Numbered from the stretch's first letter, positions 26,242 to 36,600 are shown. The stretch is DNA of 64,000 nucleotides from an uncultured Chlorobiota bacterium (GCA_947311255.1 CAMZKL010000040.1:62001-126000); one strand, 5' to 3'. Notes: generated by a model not told the origin, from the sequence alone. Numbers and translations are program-made.

Positions 26242-27036
26242 TTATTTAACAATAACTTTTTCAGTTTTTTGAAAACCTTCACCTTTAATAATTAAAAAAT
26301 AGATTCCTTTTGATAGGCTCTCAACACGTATTTCCTTAGAATTTGAATTAACATTAGAAAAGTTAGAAATAAGTTTTCCAGAGAAATCAATCAATTTTAT
26401 ATCTTGAATAGTTAAATCTGATTTTAGTATAATTTTCTCACTGGTTGGGTTTGGAGTAATTGAAATTTTCAGATTACTATTTTCTTCAATTTTGGAACTA
26501 ACATCTTCTGTAACTGCCAATTCGCTTGAAAAAATAATATCTCCTGTATTTTGTCCATTTCCATTTGCAGAATTAAAAGCTGCGTAAAAAGTTAAGTCTC
26601 CTGTACCTGCTGCCGGAGCAATCCAATCAAACGTCCAAGTTTTCACTCCGTCAATTGGAGTATTCCCATCAGATGTATGAGACACAAAATTATTGTCCCC
26701 AAATGCAAATTGAGTTTCAGTTGCATTTGTGATTACAAATGTGCCTTGCTTTGCAGTTTCATTTTCAGCCGTTATTTCAAAGCCAAATTTTACAGCACTT
26801 GAATGATTTCCAGAAGCTGTAATTGTATATGTCTCACCAGCAATATAACCTGATGCAGGAATATTTGACGAAATCCAATTGTCTTGATTACTTATTGTTG
26901 AGCCTTGATGACACTGCGTGCAACTATTTCCATCAAGAGGAGAATTAGTTTTCCCGACAGGTGATACACTGCTGTATGAGAATAATGCAGCTACAAATAA
27001 TGCTGCTGTAATTCCTAAGTAAAATTTCTTTTTCAT
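26242..27036 (-). CDS. Secreted CXXCH protein with choice-of-anchor V-like domain and type A T9SS sorting domain
   Basis: I start at 27036, where MKKKFYLGITAALFVAALF begins a signal peptide; the frame runs 22 codons further but that part is not signal-like. The mature protein (about 265 residues) opens with SPLDGNSCTQCHQGS, a single CXXCH heme-type motif, followed by a beta-sandwich region with IPASGYIAGETYTITASG and TWTFDWIAPAAGTGDLTF as in the choice-of-anchor V/Reeler-like family. The last ~75 residues form a type A sorting domain with ITPNPTSEKI and KGIYFLIIKGEG. So it would be exported by T9SS and could bind heme or electrons outside the cell. It lies upstream of the cytochrome c gene. 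Confidence 0.78.
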   Translation of the reverse strand: MKKKFYLGITAALFVAALFSYSSVSPVGKTNSPLDGNSCTQCHQGSTISNQDNWISSNIPASGYIAGETYTITASGNHSSAVKFGFEITAENETAKQGTFVITNATETQFAFGDNNFVSHTSDGNTPIDGVKTWTFDWIAPAAGTGDLTFYAAFNSANGNGQNTGDIIFSSELAVTEDVSSKIEENSNLKISITPNPTSEKIILKSDLTIQDIKLIDFSGKLISNFSNVNSNSKEIRVESLSKGIYFLIIKGEGFQKTEKVIVK

Positions 27037-27070
27037 TTTTTTAAGTTTTAAATTAATAATAAATTTTAAA

Positions 27071-27099
27071 AGATATAAAGATATAAAGATATAAAGATA
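27071..27099. repeat. Short tandem repeat, period 8
   Basis: The eight-base unit AGATATAA is repeated about 3.6 times just upstream of the CXXCH-protein gene, in the region expected to hold its promoter or leader. Slippage could change the spacing. Confidence 0.7.
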
Positions 27100-27285
27100 C
27101 AAATATACTATTTTATTCTACAATACATTCATTATATTAAAATATTTTATATAAATGTATAATAACCTTTTACGGCGAATACTTATAATAAAAATTGGAG
27201 ATCTTCAATTTCCTAAAATCCATTTATATTTTGCAAAATATAAAAAGCCGACATTTGCCGACTCTTATTAAAATTTAAAAAACAA

Positions 27286-27327
27286 AAACAGTTCTTCTAC
27301 TGATACAGAAGATAACCGTTTTTTTTA
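27286..27327 (-). terminator. Rho-independent terminator of the acyl-CoA dehydrogenase gene
   Basis: On the minus strand AACGGTT-A-TCTTCT pairs with AGAAGA-ACTGTT around an eight-base loop and is followed by TTTTGTTTTTT. The remaining part of the 27103-27444 gap shows a duplicated GCCGAC (about 27248 and 27257) and no gene. Confidence 0.6.
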
Positions 27328-27444
27328 ATAACAAATATCAAACATAGAATAAAAAATAATAAATTATTTTAATTTTTTAAAAACAATACGAAATAACCAA
27401 TTTTCAACTATATTCTAGCAAATTTTAAGTTTTAATATTTCCTA

Positions 27445-29235
27445 TTAAAACATATACCTATTATCATCAATAAGTTTGTTTGCAATTCTTTGTCTTGCTT
27501 CTTTAACATTTGTTCCTTTTACTTTAGTAAAGCATCTTAAAGCTTTTATATATTTGCATTGACTAGCCTCATCTACGAACGAGTATATGGCTTCTAATCC
27601 ATTTTTGTAAACAACATTTGAAGAATCAAAAAGATAAACATCCAAAATATCTTTGTATATTGAAGCAGCTTTTTCATCTTTTAATTCTTGCAATCTTTTT
27701 ACTCTTAAATACAAAGATTCTGCGATATATGATTCCATTATTATATCAGAAAAATTAAAAAGAATTTCTTGTTCTCTTGCTAGTTTTCTACCAAATTTAT
27801 TTTGGGCAGCATCAATTAGCATTAAAAAAGCAGCTTTAAAATTAGCAACAATCATTTTTGCATCTTCAAAATAATCGCCTTTAAATTGCGGGCTGTCTGG
27901 CATATCATCTAATGAAGCAGCTATTTTAGTAGCTTCTTCAAAAATAGGAATAACTCCTTTCTGTCCTTTTTTAATTAAAGTATCGGCAGTAACATTTCTA
28001 TTTATTTCATTAGTTCCCTCGAAAATCCTGTTAATTCTTGAATCTCTATAGCCTCTTTCAATAAGAGTTTCTGCTGAATATCCCATTCCTCCATGAATTT
28101 GAACTCCTTCATCTACAACATAATCGAGCATTTCAGATCCAAAGACTTTAATCAAGGCAGCTTCAATAGCAAATTCTCTTTGAGCTTCTACGCTTGCTTG
28201 CCCTTTTTCTATTCCGTTTTCAATATTTCGTTTTACTGCATCATCAACATTTTTACTCATTCTATAAACTGCTGTTTCATTAGCAAAAGTTTTTATAACT
28301 TGTTGTGCAAGTTTGTATTTTATTGCTCCAAAATTAGAAATAAGTGTTTTAAATTGTTTCCTTTCGTTAGAATATTGGACAGATTGGTTAATTGCGGATT
28401 TTGCTGAACCAATAACATTTGCACCAAGTTTTATCCTTCCAAGATTCAATATATTTAATGCAATCCTAAATCCATCTCCTCTTTTTCCAAGTAAGTTTTC
28501 AACTGGTACTTCGCAATCATTAAAAAATATTTGAACTGTTGAAGATCCTTTAATTCCCATCTTATTTTCTTCCGGATTAAAAGTTATTCCGGGATAATTT
28601 CTTTCAACAATAAATGCACTTAAAATTCTATCGTCATCAATTTTCGCAAAAACTGTTAAAATATCGGCAAATCCACCATTTGTAATCCACATTTTTGACC
28701 CATTAAGAATGTAATGTGTTCCTGCTTCATTAAGAACTGCTTTTGTTTTTCCGGAGTTTGCATCTGAACCGGCTCCCGGTTCAGTTAAGCAATATGCACC
28801 GAGCAAATCTCCCATTGCAAGTCCAGGAAGGTATTTTTGTTTTTGCTTTTCGTTTCCATAATACATAATTGGAAGTGTTCCAATTCCTGTATCAGCTGAA
28901 TATGCTACTGAAAAAGCATAGCCTGCTCCGAGAACATCGGCAACAAGCATCGAAGTTGTAAAATCTAAGCCAAAACCTCCATATTCTTCTGGAATTGATA
29001 CTCCAAGCAAACCTAAATCTCCTGCTTTTTTTAGAATTGAAGGCATTAAACCCTCTTCATGTGCATCTAATTTATCTATATTAGGAATTACTTCCGCATC
29101 AATAAAATCTTGACAAGTTTGTGCAATCATTCTAGGTTCTTCACCAAAATCTTCGGGTATAAAAACTTCATTTGCTTCGGTTTGTCTAATAATAAATTCT
29201 CCTCCTTTTATTGCTTCTTTTTTACTCATATTCAA
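27445..29235 (-). CDS. Acyl-CoA dehydrogenase
   Basis: This FAD enzyme makes the first, alpha-beta double bond in acyl-CoA oxidation. The 596 residues match the VLCAD-like subgroup with a C-terminal extension of about 180 residues beyond the core. The core shows [17 protein letters not shown] and [12 protein letters not shown] (FAD and substrate contacts), QIHGGMGY, and the catalytic glutamate in [11 protein letters not shown] near residue 410. The extra C-terminal helical region contains [18 protein letters not shown] and [18 protein letters not shown]. No electron-transfer or thiolase gene is adjacent, so it looks monocistronic, with a terminator after it. Confidence 0.9.
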   Translation of the reverse strand: MNMSKKEAIKGGEFIIRQTEANEVFIPEDFGEEPRMIAQTCQDFIDAEVIPNIDKLDAHEEGLMPSILKKAGDLGLLGVSIPEEYGGFGLDFTTSMLVADVLGAGYAFSVAYSADTGIGTLPIMYYGNEKQKQKYLPGLAMGDLLGAYCLTEPGAGSDANSGKTKAVLNEAGTHYILNGSKMWITNGGFADILTVFAKIDDDRILSAFIVERNYPGITFNPEENKMGIKGSSTVQIFFNDCEVPVENLLGKRGDGFRIALNILNLGRIKLGANVIGSAKSAINQSVQYSNERKQFKTLISNFGAIKYKLAQQVIKTFANETAVYRMSKNVDDAVKRNIENGIEKGQASVEAQREFAIEAALIKVFGSEMLDYVVDEGVQIHGGMGYSAETLIERGYRDSRINRIFEGTNEINRNVTADTLIKKGQKGVIPIFEEATKIAASLDDMPDSPQFKGDYFEDAKMIVANFKAAFLMLIDAAQNKFGRKLAREQEILFNFSDIIMESYIAESLYLRVKRLQELKDEKAASIYKDILDVYLFDSSNVVYKNGLEAIYSFVDEASQCKYIKALRCFTKVKGTNVKEARQRIANKLIDDNRYMF

Positions 29236-29297
29236 AAAATAATTATATTTATTAATAAAATTAGTTTGCTAAAATATATATTTATTTCGACCGTTGC

Positions 29298-29335
29298 AAA
29301 AAAAAAGCTATTAAGCACAGATGCTTAACAGCTTT
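29298..29335 (-). terminator. Strong terminator after the M14 peptidase gene
   Basis: On the minus strand AAAGCT-G-TTAAGCA and TGCTTAA-T-AGCTTT form a near-perfect stem around a short loop, followed by nine T. It separates the M14 peptidase transcript from the acyl-CoA dehydrogenase gene. Confidence 0.8.
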
Positions 29336-29354
29336 GATTATAGACCATTTAATT

Positions 29355-32354
29355 TTATCTTAGCAAAATTATTTTTTCAGTTTTTGAATGTCTTTCATTT
29401 GACATTTTGCAAAAATAAAGTCCGTTTGCAAGAGGTCTGTTATTTGCATTAGTTCCATCCCATATTATTCGGTGATTTCCTGAATCAACTTCATTATTCA
29501 TTAATGTTTTTACAAGTTGCCCGTTGTATGAATAAATTCCAATAAAAACTCTTGATTTTTTATTTATATAGAACTCAAAAGATGTATTTTGATTAAAAGG
29601 GTTTGGGGAAATTTTTATTTGTGTATTATCAGAAATATTATTAGCAACTGATGAAGATACGGTAGGAAATTCAATATAATCTACCCATGCACAATCATCG
29701 CCTCCATTTACAGAGCCGTCTTTAATGTACTCCCATTTGTAAATATGTGTTCCTGAAGTAACAGAATATGTTGCTTCTGACCATTGTGTATCTATACCTT
29801 TCCACCGTCCTTGCATATTTCCGTCAATAGAAAACTTTAAATAATCATACCAACCGCTACTATTTTCACTTGAAACAAATTTATAAAAACTAACAATTCC
29901 TGCATCGGTAGTTTTTGTTACTTCCATTATGGATGATTGATTACCTGAAATATTTCCAGATTTCATACTCCAAGTTCCGTCGTATGCTTTATCATTTTCT
30001 CTTGTCCAGTTGGCATCACCTGAAAAAGAGTAATCAGATGGTATTTCAGTTTCAAAACTTTCAGCATTTGAAACAAGTAATGAAAAATTAATATTATCAT
30101 GGTTTGTGCTGGAAATGGTTACAGTTTGTACAGATTGTTTGTAACCACTTGCAACAGCTTTAATATCATAAGTTCCTTCTGTTACATTTGCTATCGAATA
30201 AGTTCCGTTTGCTATACTTACAGCAGAATAACTTGTGCTTGGAATTGAAATAATTGCTCCTTCAATTGGGTTGCTCGAGTTTGCATCTGTAATGATTCCT
30301 GTTAAAGTGTAGTTTTCAAGTAACTGATACTGAGGAAATTCAATATAATCTACCCATGCACAGTCACTTCCTTGACTTTGACTACCATCTTTTGAGTATT
30401 CCCATTTAAAAGTATGAGTTCCTGTTGTTACTGTAAAACTTTCTTGCGTCCACGGAACATCTCCCGACCAGCTGTCTCCTTGTTGTACATTATCAATATA
30501 AAACCTTAGTTTATCGTAACCATTTTCAGAAGATACTTTTTTATAGAAACTTATGTTTCCTGCTGATGTAATATTTAATTGAGCTTGCAATACAGATGTT
30601 TGACTATCACTAATATTTCCAGATTTCATAGAATATGTTCCGTCGTATGCTTCTGGGCTAACTCTTGTCCAGTCTGCATTGCCACCAAATGTAAAAATTG
30701 AAGGAATTTCTGTTTCAAAACTTATTGCATTGCTTATAGCTAGTGTAAAATCAACTGTTGTATTTAATGTTGATATTGTTTCATTTTTTATTACTGCAGT
30801 ATATCCTGCTTTTGCGGCTTTTATTTGGTAGTTACCCTCATATACATTGTTTACGGTATAATTTCCAGATGCATCTGTTTGAACAGTAGGTATTGAAGTT
30901 CCAACAAATTCAATTGTTGCATTTTCAAGGGGTGATCCAGTTCCATCCTCTGTAACTGTTCCGGTAACATTTACTTGTAATGCCTGTGTTAATATAACAT
31001 TTTTTATAATAGTTGTTTCATAATTTGTTATTGTAATTGAGTGTGTTTGAGAAATATATCCATCAGAAGAATATGTTACATTATAAGTTCCTGGCGAAAT
31101 TGGTCTGTAATAATCTCCTTTTGCAGGGTCTGTATATACTTCTGAGTTGTCAAGATCGTGAGCTGTAATTTCAATTTTTGCATTAAGCGGGTCGCCGTTT
31201 GTATTTTTTACTGTTCCGTTAAATCCATAATGACATTCTTCAATATAACCAAGCATTGCACTTTTATTATAGTTCCAATGTGCAGGAAGTAGATTTGCAT
31301 CTAACATTTTATTACCTGAAAGTTCAAAAGTTAGTTCTCTACAATATTGATAATAGCCCATATTATCTTGTCTGCTACCATCAACAATGTACCAATCTCC
31401 TCCGTGTGTAACACCACCATCAAATCCAGTCATATACCCAGAACTATGTTGGTGAACTGTATCTGCATAATTATGGGATACATGATTCCACCAATCATTA
31501 TCGGGATGTTGATGGGAAGAAGTCCAAGTATCCCAAGGATAGTTAATTACTTCAGCACCACTATGAGAATTTGCTGACATTACAAAATGATGAGCTTGTG
31601 CGAAAGCAATTTGCATTTGAACTTCTGCTTCATTTTGATTAGAAGGGTTTGGCTTATTTGGAGATGGAAAATTTCTGTTCAAATCAACGCTATTAGAATT
31701 TGATCTTGTAGCATTACTAACCGTATTGTTTCCACCATTATAAGTTCCATCAGGGTTTGAAAGAGGATTAATCCAAATTTCAGTATTATTTATAATGTTC
31801 GTAACTCGAGAATCTGTTCCGTAATTTGACAACATATAATCTGCTAAACGCAAGAACATAATGTATGCAACAATTTCATCACCGTGCATCTGTCCAGTAT
31901 AATAAAATTCTGGTTCTTCTTCATCTACATCTGGGTTGTCTGATATTTTTATTACTTTAATTTCTCTTCCGTCTTCAGATGTTCCTATTGTTTCAACACG
32001 GCAAATGTTTGGGTAATCAGTAGCAAACTGGTCAATCATTTGGTTAAGAACTTCAAAAGTTGGGTATCTGTCCCAATTTGCCATTTGAGCAACAGTTGTA
32101 GCCATTGTTAGAGCTTTTCCTTTTGCAGGATGGTCTTGAAGTTTAAATTTATAGCCTAATTTTTTAAATTTCTCAAAGTTTTCTCCATATAAATATGCAG
32201 TAACAATATTATTATTAAATTCATCAACCTGAATAAATTCAGGAAGTTTATATGCTTCCTTTTTATTTTTAACTTCAAATTTTACTATGTATTGTTGAGA
32301 AAAAAGGTTTATTGTTAGTAAAACCAATAGTGTAAGTATTATATTTTTTTTCAT
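29355..32354 (-). CDS. Secreted M14 zinc carboxypeptidase with type A T9SS sorting domain
   Basis: The 999-residue protein has a signal peptide (ending LFSQQ). The M14 domain spans about 90-395: zinc ligands H157 and E160 in GQMHGDEIV, the substrate-binding SVDLNRNFPSP, the third zinc histidine in MSANSHSGAEV and the catalytic glutamate region RELTFELSG. Three carboxypeptidase-regulatory-like domains follow (starts NGTVKNTNGDP, TGTVTEDGTGSP, TGIITDANSSNP). Two near-identical beta-sandwich modules lie at about 555-690 and 790-905, each with AYDGT-S-MKSGNIS and DCAWVDYIEFP. The last ~80 residues are a FlgD-like type A sorting domain (KISPNPFNQNT). The gene starts directly at repeat copy 3. Confidence 0.88.
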   Translation of the reverse strand: MKKNIILTLLVLLTINLFSQQYIVKFEVKNKKEAYKLPEFIQVDEFNNNIVTAYLYGENFEKFKKLGYKFKLQDHPAKGKALTMATTVAQMANWDRYPTFEVLNQMIDQFATDYPNICRVETIGTSEDGREIKVIKISDNPDVDEEEPEFYYTGQMHGDEIVAYIMFLRLADYMLSNYGTDSRVTNIINNTEIWINPLSNPDGTYNGGNNTVSNATRSNSNSVDLNRNFPSPNKPNPSNQNEAEVQMQIAFAQAHHFVMSANSHSGAEVINYPWDTWTSSHQHPDNDWWNHVSHNYADTVHQHSSGYMTGFDGGVTHGGDWYIVDGSRQDNMGYYQYCRELTFELSGNKMLDANLLPAHWNYNKSAMLGYIEECHYGFNGTVKNTNGDPLNAKIEITAHDLDNSEVYTDPAKGDYYRPISPGTYNVTYSSDGYISQTHSITITNYETTIIKNVILTQALQVNVTGTVTEDGTGSPLENATIEFVGTSIPTVQTDASGNYTVNNVYEGNYQIKAAKAGYTAVIKNETISTLNTTVDFTLAISNAISFETEIPSIFTFGGNADWTRVSPEAYDGTYSMKSGNISDSQTSVLQAQLNITSAGNISFYKKVSSENGYDKLRFYIDNVQQGDSWSGDVPWTQESFTVTTGTHTFKWEYSKDGSQSQGSDCAWVDYIEFPQYQLLENYTLTGIITDANSSNPIEGAIISIPSTSYSAVSIANGTYSIANVTEGTYDIKAVASGYKQSVQTVTISSTNHDNINFSLLVSNAESFETEIPSDYSFSGDANWTRENDKAYDGTWSMKSGNISGNQSSIMEVTKTTDAGIVSFYKFVSSENSSGWYDYLKFSIDGNMQGRWKGIDTQWSEATYSVTSGTHIYKWEYIKDGSVNGGDDCAWVDYIEFPTVSSSVANNISDNTQIKISPNPFNQNTSFEFYINKKSRVFIGIYSYNGQLVKTLMNNEVDSGNHRIIWDGTNANNRPLANGLYFCKMSNERHSKTEKIILLR

Positions 32355-32517
32355 GTGCCTAAAATTATATAATTAATTGATATTGAGTAAATTGATTGTA
32401 TCTTTGTATTTATAATAATTGTTTTGCTCTGCACATAGGAACACTTGCATTCTTCTGCAAGTAATCTGTATGCTAGTCATTCCCTTAAGTGTTTATATTT
32501 CATCATGGGTGTTTCAT
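32355..32517 (-). repeat. Start-codon-anchored repeat, copy 3
   Basis: Read on the minus strand it begins ATGAAACACCCATGATG and ends TTTTAGGCAC directly before the ATGAAA of the M14 peptidase gene. It contains the conserved hairpin ACTTGC-AGAAGAAT-GCAAGT followed by GTTCCTATGTGCAGAGCAAA, then ACAATTATTATAAATACAAA, then CAATATCAATTAATTA. The small frame from its first ATG stops after four codons, so a leader peptide is not conserved. It fills most of the gap between murF and the peptidase gene. Confidence 0.75.
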
Positions 32518-32578
32518 TTTTAGTTGATTTTATGTTTTTTTATATAGACTATAAACAAGATGTTTGGTTGCAAAAATA

Positions 32579-33883
32579 CTAAGAAAAATAGATATTTTCT
32601 ACAACATTTTCTAATTTCATACCTCTTGAACCTTTTATAAGAAACCAAGTATCATGAAATTGTATTTGTGAAATTGATTTTATGAGTTCTTCTGTTGTTT
32701 TATAGGAATGAATATTCTTATTTGTGTTTAATTTATTAAAAATGAGTCCTGCAATAAAAATCTGAATATTATTATTATTTTTTTCTAATGATGTGAGTGT
32801 CTCTAATATTTTAAGATGTTCTATATCGGATTTATCTCCTAACTCAAACATATCTCCTAGTATTAATACTTTTTTTTGTGATTTAATATTTATAAAATTA
32901 TCTATTGCCATCCCCATACTTGTAGGATTTGCGTTATATGCGTCAAGTATAATGTTTAAGTTTCCTTTCTTTATAATTTGAGAACGGTTATTATTTGGAA
33001 CATATTCTTCAATTGCTTGTTTAATTTTTTCATTGTTAATTTTAAAATATTTTCCAACACAAGCTGCTGCTAATAGATTTTCAAAATTATACTTTCCTAT
33101 CAAATTTGTTTTTATTAAAGTTAAGTTAGCCCCAATAGAAAATTTCAAAAAAGGTTCTGCTGAAATAATTTTACCGAAGCAAAAATCATTTTCAGATGTT
33201 CCATATGTTATAACTTCTTGGTCTTTTATAAGTTTTTTTAATAATTCATTATCATTATTAATAAATAGCTTAGCATTTTTTTTATTAATTGCCTCGTAGA
33301 GTTCTGCTTTTGTTTTAATTAAAACTTCAAAAGTACCAAAACCTTCTAGGTGTGCTTTACCAATATTTGTAATTATTCCATAATCTGGTATTGCTATATT
33401 GCAAAGAAACTCAATTTCATTTTGATGGTTTGCTCCCATTTCAACAATACCAATTTCTGTTTCATTATTAAATGACAAGAGAGTAAGCGGTACTCCTATA
33501 TGATTATTATAATTACCTTTTGTTGCTTTTACTTTATATTTCTTTTTCAAAACTATATGGATAAGTTCTTTGGTGGTTGTTTTTCCATTAGTGCCAGTAA
33601 TAGCAATGATAGGAAGTCCTAATTTAATTCTATGATATTTAGCTAATTGCTGAAGAGCTAACAAACTATCATCTACATAGATACATTTATTATTGCTCTT
33701 ATAATTATTATCATCAGTTATTACGAAAGAAGCACCTTTTTCAATTGCCTTCTTAATAAAATTATTACCGTTAAAATTTTCTCCTTTAAGGGCCCAAAAT
33801 AAATATCCTTTTTTTATAGACCTACTATCTGTAGAAATAAAAGGGTGCTTTATAAAAACCTTATATAATTCTGAAATTATCAT
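32579..33883 (-). CDS. murF: UDP-N-acetylmuramoyl-tripeptide--D-alanyl-D-alanine ligase
   Basis: MurF adds D-Ala-D-Ala to the UDP-MurNAc-tripeptide in peptidoglycan synthesis. I start at 33883 (MIISELYKVFIKHP), giving 434 residues; the frame extends 13 codons further into unrelated sequence. The N-terminal MurF domain has STDSRSIKKGYLFWALKGEN, the ATP-binding P-loop is ITGTNGKTTTKEL near residue 95, and the central domain has VEMGANHQNEIEFLC and ITNIGKAHLEGFG. The C-terminal domain has LDAYNANPTSM and ILGDMFELG. It stands next to gldJ, an arrangement also seen in other gliding Bacteroidota, but a terminator lies between them. Confidence 0.93.
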   Translation of the reverse strand: MIISELYKVFIKHPFISTDSRSIKKGYLFWALKGENFNGNNFIKKAIEKGASFVITDDNNYKSNNKCIYVDDSLLALQQLAKYHRIKLGLPIIAITGTNGKTTTKELIHIVLKKKYKVKATKGNYNNHIGVPLTLLSFNNETEIGIVEMGANHQNEIEFLCNIAIPDYGIITNIGKAHLEGFGTFEVLIKTKAELYEAINKKNAKLFINNDNELLKKLIKDQEVITYGTSENDFCFGKIISAEPFLKFSIGANLTLIKTNLIGKYNFENLLAAACVGKYFKINNEKIKQAIEEYVPNNNRSQIIKKGNLNIILDAYNANPTSMGMAIDNFINIKSQKKVLILGDMFELGDKSDIEHLKILETLTSLEKNNNNIQIFIAGLIFNKLNTNKNIHSYKTTEELIKSISQIQFHDTWFLIKGSRGMKLENVVENIYFS

Positions 33884-33906
33884 TCTTTTATTTGGATTGC
33901 GAATAT

Positions 33907-33940
33907 AAAAAAAAGACCTCAAAATTGAGGTCTTTTTTTT
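33907..33940 (-). terminator. Terminator after gldJ
   Basis: A 16-base stem (eight A, GACCTCAA / TTGAGGTC, eight T) lies between the stop of gldJ and the start of murF. Because of the A and T tracts it works in either direction. It makes gldJ and murF separate transcripts unless read through. Confidence 0.8.
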
Positions 33941-33955
33941 AAAAATTTTTATTTT

Positions 33956-35473
33956 TTATCTATTTCCGCTTGGGCTTCCAAGTCTAACCATTGAGCATCT
34001 GAAACCTAAATCATCACTTGATTGATTTTCGTCAAGAAATCTTCTATTTCCAGGCACTAACCAGTATGCTTTATCTCTCCATCCTCCACCTTTATAGACT
34101 CTTGCTTTATCAGTAATCAATGAACTCATTCCTATACCATTTTCATCTCCTTGCCCATACATTCTACTTGAACCAGGCTCATCTTCACCTAACCAATCTC
34201 CATCGTCAGTTACACTTGATTGAATATCACCATCTTTATAATTAACATTATAAGCTCTTCTATAATTATGTCTATTTTCACTTTCTGCATCAGTCATTAG
34301 GCGATATTTCATTCTTCCTAAACTATCTTTTGTTACAAAACTTCCATCTTCATCTTTTTCTTTTACCATAAATATATTACCTCTGAAAGGATTAAAATCG
34401 TCAACATCTTGCGATGAAGAAGCTCTATATACGTCTCTTACCCATTCGTTAACATTTCCTGCCATACAATATAATCCAAAATCATTTGGCCAATAAGAAT
34501 CAACGGGTACTGTAATAGAGCCATTATCATTTAATGCTCCTGCAACTCCCATCATATCACCTCTTCCTCTTTTGAAGTTAGCCATAAAACGTCCTAATTC
34601 TTTTTTAGTATCTTTTCTAAGATAATGTCCATTCCAAGGATATAGTCTATGCGACCATATTCTTTCTGGCGAATCCTTTGAATTTCCTAATAAAGCAAGT
34701 GCAGCATATTCCCATTCTGCTTCAGTTGGTAATTGATATTTAGGAAGTAATATTCCATCTTCCATTCTAACTCTTCTTTCTCCTTCGCCACTTAAACTTG
34801 GCAATCCTGTTTCAACTCCCAAATCATATTGCCCTGCAAGATAAGCCTCTGTATTAAAGTTCTCAGCACCGCTTTGATCTTCGGGTGTAAATCTAAGTAT
34901 TCCTTCATCAACCAGTAATTGTTCGTTTACTCTGTCGGTTCTCCAATCACAGAACTTTGATGCTTGATGCCAATTAACACCAACAACAGGATAAGTGTAG
35001 TACATCGGTGACCTAAAATAATATTCGACAAAAGGCTCATTGTAAGCCAATCTTCTTCTCCAAGCCAAAGTGTCTGGCAAAGCTTCTTGATAAACTTGTG
35101 GCATATCAACAAATACTCTTCTTAACCAATGTAAATATTCTAAATAATCAACATTTCGAACTTCCGTTTCATCCATATAAAATGAAGAAACAGTAACTCT
35201 TCTTTGTAAATTATTCCAAGAGTAAGAAACGTCTTGTTCTACTCTTCCCATTTGGAAAGCTCCGCCTTCAATAAACACAAGACCTGGTCCTGTTTTCTGT
35301 TCATTATAGGAAGATACTTCGAATCCTCCGTTCTCAACTTCGTTGTACATCCAACCTGTTGCAGCAGAATGTGTTCCTACATCTGCATTACCAGTTGAAC
35401 CTCCTCCACATGAACTAAGTATTAACGCTAAGCTTACAAAAGCTGCAATTGGAAATAATAATTTCATTTTCAT
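33956..35473 (-). CDS. gldJ: Gliding motility / type IX secretion lipoprotein GldJ
   Basis: GldJ is an outer-membrane lipoprotein required for gliding and for stability of the T9SS motor in Flavobacterium. The 505-residue product has a lipoprotein signal with Cys22 in LILSSCGGG and a formylglycine-generating-enzyme-like (FGE-sulfatase) fold. Visible blocks are VFIEGGAFQMGR, FYMDETEVRNVDYLEYLHWL, YPVVGVNWHQASKFCDWRT, LPTEAEWEYAAL, GNVNEWVRDVY and YKGGGWRDKAYW. Insertions in the middle (SLSGEGERR, KDEDGSF) and the C-terminal GFRCSMVRLG are as in GldJ rather than in enzymes. It sits in a T9SS group with a PorP/SprF-like gene and porU. Confidence 0.92.
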   Translation of the reverse strand: MKMKLLFPIAAFVSLALILSSCGGGSTGNADVGTHSAATGWMYNEVENGGFEVSSYNEQKTGPGLVFIEGGAFQMGRVEQDVSYSWNNLQRRVTVSSFYMDETEVRNVDYLEYLHWLRRVFVDMPQVYQEALPDTLAWRRRLAYNEPFVEYYFRSPMYYTYPVVGVNWHQASKFCDWRTDRVNEQLLVDEGILRFTPEDQSGAENFNTEAYLAGQYDLGVETGLPSLSGEGERRVRMEDGILLPKYQLPTEAEWEYAALALLGNSKDSPERIWSHRLYPWNGHYLRKDTKKELGRFMANFKRGRGDMMGVAGALNDNGSITVPVDSYWPNDFGLYCMAGNVNEWVRDVYRASSSQDVDDFNPFRGNIFMVKEKDEDGSFVTKDSLGRMKYRLMTDAESENRHNYRRAYNVNYKDGDIQSSVTDDGDWLGEDEPGSSRMYGQGDENGIGMSSLITDKARVYKGGGWRDKAYWLVPGNRRFLDENQSSDDLGFRCSMVRLGSPSGNR

Positions 35474-35589
35474 CTGTATTTTTTGTTTTTGTTTTCAATT
35501 ATCAAATAAAATATTTACAACTTACACATTTTGTTATAAATAATTTAAAAGAACCTGTTTAAAAGTATTTTTTCAATCCACAAATATAA

Positions 35590-36543
35590 CTAAAATTTTA
35601 AACAAAATATTGCATTCTTACCATTTCTTTTTTTCTTACATTTAAAAATATAAGTTAAAGTTAATTGATTTGAACTTATAGGTAAGCCAATATTTTTTGT
35701 TAACAACATATCGTAACTGTATGATAATCTGAAACTTTTTAAAAACAATCCTAGTGTAAATACTCCTGATACTGATTTGAAATTTAGACTATGTTTTATA
35801 AAAAACCTTGTTAAAAAAATGTTATTAACTAAGTGTACTCCATACAATATTTGGTTAAATCTGCCTTGATGATAATAAATAATTTCAGGAGTAATAGTCC
35901 TGATATTATCTTTTGTTATCTTTTTCTTTACAGAAAAAACCTTGCCAATGTTAATTTTAATGAATGGTTTTACATTAAAAGAAGAATAATTATATATTAT
36001 TTTATCTATGTGTTGTACAGAAACCCCAGCTCTGTATTTATTTGAGATAAAAACAGTAGCAATAGAAAAATCTAGTTTTTTATTTGAACTAAAACTATTT
36101 TCACCTGAAGATTGTGAAATATTTCCAGAAATGGGATTAATTTGGTCATTAAAAGTTAGATTGTTTATATTTACGTTTTGTTGTAAATAACTTATTTGCA
36201 TTGCAGTATTGACAAAACTTTTATGTCCTGTTTTTATTTTATAACTATAAATAAAATCTGCTTTAAAATTATTTAATGCTCCATTTCCTTGTTTTAAATT
36301 AGATATTAATACTCCAATTCCACTTTTATATTTATTGATATATTTATTGAATGAAACACTATAATAGTCATAAATAAAATTTTTATTATAAGTAAGGTTT
36401 ATCTCAGAACAATAATTAATTCCAGAATAAGCAGGATTTAGCACTATTTTTTCAGAATATGGATCTGAAAAAGTGATTTCTTGAGACTTTAAAGAATAAA
36501 AAATCATTAAAATTATACTCAATGAAATAAAAAATCGTTTCAT
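35590..36543 (-). CDS. PorP/SprF-family T9SS outer-membrane protein
   Basis: The 317-residue protein has a signal peptide ending SLKSQ and a predicted outer-membrane beta barrel. The N-terminal block SDPYSEKIVLNPAYSGIN and the downstream SVSFNKYINKYKSGIGVLISN and YSYKIKTGHKSFVN pattern are those of PorP/SprF proteins, which pair with CHU_C-type cargo or with the PorE/PorM motor apparatus. It is divergent from porU (57 bases between starts) and follows gldJ upstream on the same strand, so it shares the locus but probably not the transcript of porU. Which PorP/SprF paralogue it is cannot be told. Size and barrel pattern are normal. Confidence 0.85.
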   Translation of the reverse strand: MKRFFISLSIILMIFYSLKSQEITFSDPYSEKIVLNPAYSGINYCSEINLTYNKNFIYDYYSVSFNKYINKYKSGIGVLISNLKQGNGALNNFKADFIYSYKIKTGHKSFVNTAMQISYLQQNVNINNLTFNDQINPISGNISQSSGENSFSSNKKLDFSIATVFISNKYRAGVSVQHIDKIIYNYSSFNVKPFIKINIGKVFSVKKKITKDNIRTITPEIIYYHQGRFNQILYGVHLVNNIFLTRFFIKHSLNFKSVSGVFTLGLFLKSFRLSYSYDMLLTKNIGLPISSNQLTLTYIFKCKKKRNGKNAIFCLKF

Positions 36544-36600
36544 AAAAATACTGACTAAATATTATTTCAATAGTTTTGTAATTTTTCTAAAAACCTTAAA

